DNA from: Hofstenia miamia
Taxonomy: Eukaryota; Xenacoelomorpha; Acoela; Hofsteniidae
Reading direction: 5' to 3'
Assembly (NCBI GenBank): GCA_900660155.1
Contig: CABFPE010000081.1
Span: 1,296,514 to 1,360,513 of the forward strand
DNA: 64,000 nucleotides
Of the stretch, positions 49,001-58,000 are shown one piece after another. The notes beneath the pieces were generated by a model, which saw only the letters and a list, made by a program, of their open reading frames with translations, was not told the origin of the DNA and made no database searches. Numbering within the stretch: the first letter of the stretch is position 1; each line of letters starts with the position of its first letter. The position numbers and the translations under genes are program-made.

Positions 49001-52000
49001 TTTTGTATAATACTTCATTAATTGGTTGCCATTAATTCCCTAATGCATATTTACAGCTGTACGGCAAACATTAATTATTTAAATGATATTTTCTAATCAT
49101 AAAGGTCAAGTTTAGATTATAGACAATTCCAAAATAAATGCGTTAATTATTTATTTTCAGCTACATTGTGATTGCAGCTGATAGCGTCTGGTTTTAAGTG
49201 GAGAGTGTTTTATTTATTCAACGGTCAACATTTTTTTGAACCAAATGCAAATTATTCCCTAGTATGAGTAATAATGAATATGAAAAACTTTGCTTTTATA
49301 CTTAGGCATATATGCTTATTAATCTAAATTTTAGTATTTATTATATGTATTTAGTATGAGTTGGTTGCCGAAATATTCAAAGAACGTGAAGCTGCACATT
49401 CTGCAGTTAAGAAAGTTGGTGGAGCAAAGGTTACTCGTGTTAGTGGAGGAGGTGGAATGAAGTCCAGTTCATCTGCAAGGCAGTTAAAAAGGACAGTCGG
49501 CTCACAATTTCGCGAATCGCTTAAAGCGTTAATGGTGTCTTTGGATTCGACTGCACCACATTACGTACGATGTATCAAACCCAATGATTCCAAAATGGCT
49601 TTTACTTTTGATCCTCGCCGGGCAGTGCAGCAGCTAAGGGCTTGCGGTGTGTTGGAAACCATAAGGATTAGTGCTGCAGGTTTCCCTTCCAGATGGTCTT
49701 ACGTTGATCTTGCTAGGCGTTACAGCCTCTTAATATCTGCAAATAGAAAAGATGACGCTAGAGCAACCTGCGAGAAAATACTAAAATTATATCTTCAGTC
49801 TGACGATAAATATCAATTTGGTCACACAAAAGTCTTTTTTCGTGCTGGACAGGTTGCAATGCTTGAACGGCAAAGAGGGGAAAAACTGCGACGCGCTTGT
49901 GTAAAGATCCAGTCTACAATGAAGGGTTGGGTACAGCGCAAGAAGTACTTACATATTCGAACTGCTTGCTGTACAATGCAACGTGTTGTACGCGGTTTTC
50001 TTGGAAGACGCAAAGCTCATTCAGTTCGCTGTAATAAGGCTGCTACTCGTATCCAGGCTCAATGGCGCTGTTATTATGTACAGAAACGTTATACTGTACT
50101 TATTAGTGTTATACAGTGCATACAATCGTATATACGTGGTAATGAGGCACGTCGTAAGTATATGATATGTCTACGCAATGCACGTGCTATCGTCATCCAA
50201 CGCAATATCCGTGGTTGGCTTGTGCGAATTTGGTATGCTAAATACATGCGGGGAGTTATTCTCGCTCAATGTTGCACAAGGCGCTGGGCTGCGCGGCGTG
50301 CTTTGAAGAAACTTAAGGTGGAAGCGCGTTCAGTTGACCACTACAAGCAATTGAATAAGGGAATGGAAAACAAAATTATTTCTCTGCAAAGTAAAATTAA
50401 TGAGTTAAACGCCGAAAGAATTGATTTGATTTCTAAAAATAAAACAAGCATCGAGACGATATCCTCTTTGAAGCAGAAGGTTACCGATCTGGAAGATAAA
50501 ATCTCCAGTGAGAGAAACGAATCAGTGAAGATTGAATCGCTTCAAGATGAAGTGGCGCGGTTGGAAGGTGCTTTACGCGAAGCTGGCATTGAGAAATCTG
50601 CACTTGAAGAATTGAAGAACTCTAAGGATCTTCAGCTATCTAACCTCCAAAATATCAACAGCCAATTAGAAGCCAATATTAATGAACTTCAATTAAAGCT
50701 TAGTTCAACTGAGTCTAAGCTATCAGGTATGCGTTTTAACGTCATCTGTAAGCAGGGTTGTTAAAAAATTAAGTGCTCTGTTATTATTGGGTAAAAATTT
50801 GAAAAATAAATAAACGCACTGTCGAAATTTAAAAAAAAACTATTTGCAATAACTTATTCTTTAACATTCATGTACATGTGTATACATACGTATATTGTGA
50901 TAATGTAGTGAGAAATCATGGATCAATATGTAAATATCCATTGATTTTTTTAGAAACATTGGTAATTCTTAGTTTAATCATTAAGTATTCGGTTTCAGGA
51001 GAATCAATCCGAAAGTAGAAGGTGACCAAATCCTCGACTTTTATCTACTTTTTACTAATGAAAAAGAATAAAAATTAATGTAGTTGGTACAATTAATGAG
51101 TACACTATTAATTTAGTTCAAAATGCACCCATCGTAGTGCACTTGTTTTTCAAAAACTTCATTTTTTAACACCACTGTTTGTAAGCTATTATTAAAGATT
51201 ATGCTGGATTGATTTTTTCTTTAATGAATATTTTTAGAATTCACTGATAAAGACGTGATAATGAAAGAAAAGGAGATGGAGAAAGAGTTAGATTCAACGA
51301 GATCCCGCTATCAAACCCTCTTGAATGATTATAGTAGGCTGGAACAGCGCTATGACAACCTGCAGGATGAATTGTTATACAAGGTTGCTTTTCAATATTC
51401 TTTTTTATACACAAATGTCACATCTAATGTAAGAATTGTGTGATGAAACCATTTTTAGATAACTTAGTTGTTCTAAGTATTCCACACATGACAATTTTAT
51501 ATGTTTAACAAATATTTGGTTTTATGAAAGTATGTTCTGTTCAAAATCCATTCAGGCAGCACTTGTGATTGTAATGTAAAATTTCTAATGTTTTCTAAAT
51601 TCAAAATATTTTCTTACAAGTTTTAAAGTTTATTAAATACATTAGGATATACGGATGTCAAATTTTGGTAGATATCATTTCCAGTAGTGAAATCTAAAGA
51701 TGTTTTATTAAAGTGTGTTCAGGGAGGAGTCCTATAAAAGACTATGCCTAGCAAAAAAAGTTCACATCTAATTATTATCAAATGCATCGTATTAAAAAAA
51801 TTCGTTGCAAAAATGTTTTATATTGATAAATGGACCATTCTCAAACTAATCTTCAAAAAATATTTAGATGAGAAGTTAAATTAGGATCTATCAGCACACT
51901 GACTACTAGAAATATTTTTTCCGAAAAGATTAGAAAAATGAAGCTTGTTTACAATTTATGGGAGAAAAATTTTCTCCTTAACTCATGTTTAAGGGGAAAA

Positions 52001-55000
52001 TGGTTCAAATGCATCAAATATTTAGAGAAAATATATTATTATAATAATATATAACTTTATGTAAATTGTGTGATGATACCTGAAACAGCGAACAAAACAA
52101 ATTTGAACTGCTATTTATAGCTAATGATATTTAAAAATTTTGGTTTGCACTTATTTACAATCATGAAGCCACATTGTGTAATTTCTTAGAAATGTTAATT
52201 GAGTTTTTTCATTTCTAATTAGTGAACACTCCTGATAAATTAATAGAAATTATTCAGATGAGGTACTCGTTTCATTTCTAATAAATATTTATTCCGCTTA
52301 AGTTCTACCTCATTTATATGCTTCACTGAGTATGAAAAACAGATGTAGTTATGAGTTATTCATTAATTGATTAGACATCATCGCAACGTTGAGGACAGTT
52401 ATAAATTCAATATTTACGCAGCAATCTATTAAAAGGTTGTCTGGCGTAACACAATTCGAAGGTGAAATAGTAGAAGCCTAAATATTTATAGATATCTTTT
52501 CATTATTGTTTTGTGTGTGCCATGGTTTTCGTGGGAGTGGGAACTTCCCACGCAATTGGAATAATATTTTTTGTGGAAATTCCATCAGCCAAAATTTTCT
52601 GGAAAATACAAGATGTGCATATACATAGCATTTTTAGAAATAGCATTTTAATAATTGAGACAAATTACAGTATTTTTTTTCTAAAATTTAAAAACACATT
52701 CTTTCCACGTTGTACTACACCGGGCGATTGACAGTATAATTTGTCTCTTAAAACGGATGTGAAACGTTGGTACTTTTACAATTAGTTCAACCCTATTATT
52801 TTAAAATTGTTGTACTAACCTTATATTGGAATAACACTATGTACATTGTTTGCATACATAATATAGTGAACCTTTTTTCTACATGCTTTTGTCTAATACA
52901 CAAAATATTGTATAGTTTCTTCATAATTTTGATAATTGGTTGTTGCTTAGGGTTCCTCTTCTCATAAACTTATAAATGATGAAGATTCAACGTTGGGTGA
53001 AGACTCAGGAGTTTCGGTAAGAGAAAACCATTTAATGTTGACTAATATGTATTATAGGATGGCGGGCTAGATGTTGATTTGGTTCTAAAACTTCAGCATA
53101 GAATTCGAGAATTGGAGCAACAGCGCAATGTGTGGGAGAGTGAGAAGGAAGATAAATTCGTCAGTGAAGAAGCGGTATGTTTTAACAATTAAAACAATTC
53201 AATTTAAATATAAAGTTTTTTATTCGTAAATGTCAAATTATTGAAATTTGTAGAAAGTAACAATCTTTTTTATATTATTTATGAAATTGGGAAACGTTTT
53301 TTTAACTTTCATTAAATGAAATAAAATTGTTCTTGAAGGCAGTGCAATAATTCTATATCCTGAAAATTTTTGTAATGAAACTCTACACATTGCTTCAGCG
53401 CCTAAGACTTCTGTGTGATATCTGAATCACTAATGCCGGAATCAAGGATCTTTCTTTTAAAGGATTATTTGATGTGGTCATTAATCTTTCTCAACTATTT
53501 TCCATACATAGTAATCCAATGGATTACGTTTTCACAATCTATGAAACCAATAGAATTTACTGAAACTGCTTTTCGAAATAAGTAAGGAGCATTCTAAGTC
53601 CTTTCTAACTTTTAGTGATGCTGATGGGTCTAAGATGCCTCTAGATGCAAACAGTGCATTTCCATCTTTATCTTCGAACTCGTTAAGTTTGCAAGCAACA
53701 GCTTTTAGCAATCATGCCATTTCTAACATTCTATATTTAGCCTGCATAGTGGCGACCACAAATGCATGTCTCATATTTACCTTATAAATCATATATACAA
53801 TGATGATCATAAATATTCACACGTTTTTTGGTAGTATTCAAGTTATTAATATAGATGTTTGCCCAAAATAAATTTTTTTATTGTAAATTCAAATTTTGTG
53901 TTAATTTTTTTATTAAAGGCTTAGTTTTCATTCTATGCAAAGAAAATATGCGTGTTATGTAAACTATAACACAAAAAACAAATTCTGCCTAAACATTTCT
54001 AGTATATTCCGAAATTTTAATATTAATGCTGCACACAGTCGATCCAGAAATATTGACATCAATAATTGGTGAAATGTTCCATTTCCTCCCTAGTTTTTTT
54101 TAAAAATTTCACCAATGAATATTCTTATTTTTCGAACTTTAACAAATATTTTGATGTGAAGAAACTCATAAATATATAGCAGTTGCTCATTCTGCAACTT
54201 GAAGGATTGTAGTCGTATCTTGGCACAATTACAATTAATTGAGCATCTTTGAATACAGAAAAAATTCAATCAATTATCTATAGGGTCGAAACAATCAATT
54301 TTAGTCAATTATCGCACATCCCTGTAGATTACACTGGTTTATATTTTAACAGTTTACTCAAAATTTATGCGGGGTTGCATTATTTTTATCTCTAATGAAA
54401 TTATTTGTTATAATTTGGTCGCTTTGTACTATGAATAATGGACTTAAAGAACGGACAGCTGGTCAATTTCTCTGTCAGACGTATTTTTCTCCATTAATGT
54501 TTACGATATGAGGTCGCAAGTTTAATATGCTTGCAAGTAGATCTTAATCTCGAATGTGTACAAATTTCAAACTATTACATAATTTTGACAATTTTTATTT
54601 AACCACAAAATTTCATTTTTTTAAAATGCGTGGGAATGTACAGATAACACAAATTCGTATAGAACGACCAATCTGCCTCTTATCTTTGATTGCAGATGAC
54701 GGTTTTACAAAGAATAATCTTTTAAATCAATCATACGTGCTTAGAATTCCGAACTCATCGAAGAGAACGATCGGTTAAAAGCTAGCATTGCCAAATTAAC
54801 CAGCACCCTGGCTGCTTCTGATGGTGATGAGGCGAGGAGAGAATTGCTTAATCTCAATACCATTCTGCAGCAACAAATCAATGATAAATGCCACGAGGTA
54901 TTTCAAACAAATTCTCATATTTTATTACAAATTTCTTATTTATGCATTTAGAATTTTTTCCATTAATTTTCAAAGGACATGCTTATAGTACTGTATATTC

Positions 55001-58000
55001 CAGTATAACCTCGACTTAGCGCCATCCCGAATTTACCATCAATTAGCCTGCACGAAGCGATTACTAGTAAAAAAATTACGCCATCCGCCATGAATTTGGC
55101 CTGGCACAAGGACATAGATAAACTCCAATTTAGCGCCATCATAAACAATGAAACATATTTTAATATCTATATGATGTTGCATTAGCTAATGTGAATGCGT
55201 TTCTGAACAATGTTTCAGATATATTTACTGCTGAACATTAAGCAACATGTGCCCCTTTAAAGGCACCAACCGTTTTTCCACATTTTCAAAAAAGATTTCG
55301 TCAAGCTTGTTAGGAGATTTTGAAATCTCGAGTCCGAGCCATGAAAACATCAATTGGGGACATTCTTGAATGCAATTTTGAAAATTTGTACTAAAGTTTA
55401 TTTTTTAAGTTATAAAGATTTTTTCAAGAAACATGAAATATTTGAAGAATTTCCACTAACGTTAAAAAAATTACATTTGTCTTCTTTTTTCATAAATTTG
55501 TGCTTCATGCAATAATAATATGCATTGGGAACAGTGATACATGAATAAAGTAACATTTACAGCTATAAAATACTCAACCCCAATTTATCGCCCACCCTGC
55601 TTATCTCTAAAATTGTCTTTGTACAAAGAGTGGCGCTAAATCGGGGATATACTGTATACAGAATGTACATGTGTCCAATTCACTAATTCCTCTATATTAT
55701 ATGCATGTAGTTCTTGGTAAATAATAATGCTCATCTATTTCCAAAAAGGGGTTCGGCTTAGGTTTCGGTTTCCGTTTCGTTTTTAGCCAACTACTAACGA
55801 TATTAGTAAAATGGTATTCAAGAAAAATACAGTACTGGAAATATGTATTCGACCACCTTGCTATTTTGAATAAATATTTTACATTGGAGTGTGCCTAAAA
55901 TTATAACTAAGTGTTACTTTGATTAAGAAAAGAAAATTTGTATGTCTAATACCATAAAATATGTAGAGTAGCAATTGGCTATTAATTTTTAATCAAAATT
56001 AATGCTTGTATTGGAAAAATGTATTCAGCTACCTGAAAAAAATTTAGCAAATGAGCAAATCCAAAAAAGTAAATTCAAAATAAGATACATTGATGCACTA
56101 CAAGCACTTAGCAACAAAATTGTCTCTTCTAATATTTTATAGGGTGTCCCTTTGAACGAATAACAGCTTCAATTCGATCAGGGATTTAAGCAAAAAGTTG
56201 GAAATTGGATAAAATTGTTTCTTTATTTCGCTCCAATTCGATATTTGACCTCTTTCCACCTATTTTCAATAATGTTAAGGTCTGGAGATTGGCCAGGCCT
56301 GTCAGCAAGGATAGCAAGGCTAGAATCTGAGCATATTAAGAGCTTAGAAGTGTACCAGTGATGTGAAAAATCTTGCGAAAGCCACACTTCCATATGGCAC
56401 CCCATACCATTACAGACTTCCCACCATGATTCATGGTCCCCCTAGTAAGTTGTGGCAAGAATCTGAACTTCTACCCAGTTAATCTCTTTATCAACATTCT
56501 TTTCGATGAGTATAGCGCAAATCTTGACTCATCCGACAATATAACATTAGACCAATGTTCAGATGAATTGTCTCTTATTAAATTGGCCCACCTCACCCGG
56601 CGTAATCTTTGCTTGAGGTTAATAACGGCTTTCTGGGTGCCACTCAAGTCCAAATTGAGTACTTCTACAGGATGTTTCGCACTCTTGCTGTCACAAGGTG
56701 ACCATCAGCCCATTCCTTGCGAAATTCCTCTGAAGTCTTCCTGGGATTTCGCTTTGAAACGCACATTAGAGCTGATGTGGAGGTTTTGGAGGTCTACTTT
56801 AGTCTTCCAGACTTTGGCTTGGAGGCAATGATGTTTTCAGAATAAAAGTTTGATGATATCCCCGACAGTACTTCGAGGCCTCTCGACAATTCGGGCTATA
56901 ATACGTTGACTCATCCCTTCCAAATGTTTGGAGGTGGGTTTTGCAAAAGGTACGTAACCAGGCATCATAATGGCGAAGAAAGATTGTTCAGACATTTTCA
57001 ATATAAATAGACTGAAAAAAGCTCAACCAATGAAGTTTTTTACAGATTTTTTTTTGATCTGAAGCGGCCGAATACATTTTTCCAAGAAAAGATTAGCTAA
57101 CTACAAGCACTGTAGCATTTCTCATTGAGATTTAAAGTAAACAGTGATAAGTGATAATTATATATCAACATTGATGAATTCCTCTTTCTGCAACGCCAAA
57201 TCTAATTAAAAGATAACTATGATATTCTTAGCGTCCATTTCTTAGAATATTTATGACAAATCATGGGTGGCTGAATTTTTTTTTCCAGTACTGTATGTCC
57301 GTTTGAGATGTTTTTCCATAAAACTATATTAAGTTGTTAATATAGTAAAACTAAATTTCGATTAAACTTGTTTCAAGAAAATTTAATCATTTCTTGGAAA
57401 TAGCATTCCATGCGACTGCTTCTGCTAAAAACCGACAACTTAGTTTCTTGATTCGGTTTTGGGTGAAAACCACAGCCTCCGTTTATTTCCGGTTTGGCAC
57501 CGAGCACTAGTAAATTGTTTCAATTATTTTTTTAAGAATTTTCTCCAAATACTTCTATTTTCCAAGCATTTATTTTAAATCAGTTGAAGGTTATTTCATT
57601 CAATTGCGTGGGTGTGCATCATACCATTTATTATAATTTTTAGAAATTATTTAATAATTTTAAATCGGCTGAGTTATTATAATACTTTTCAAACTTAACA
57701 TGAATTTTTAACATTCCATATTGCTTTAGATTAAAGAGCTTAAAGCAAAATTGCATGAGCAATCTTCCAAAAAGAAATTCACCCTATCAACACAGACTGA
57801 TGTTGACGAGCTGTGGCGATTCACAGAACCTCAGATTAATGAGGATGGTGAACTTATGATGGCGTATCAGTCCGCGAAGGACACTAATAAGTGAGCATTT
57901 GATATGATAAACTATAAATAGTTGATTGTAATTATCACTTTCATTAACACGTGTAATTACATTAGTGCTTTTCTCTTTTTAATTACAGTGTAATAAAATT

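Noticed and set aside
49822-50165. Other-frame open frames within the IQ region
   Set aside because: Shadows of the large myosin exon.
50727-50764. Extension of the large myosin exon to an in-frame stop
   Set aside because: The donor after 50726 gives phase 1, which fits the exon at 51238. Read-through would truncate the motor after the neck.
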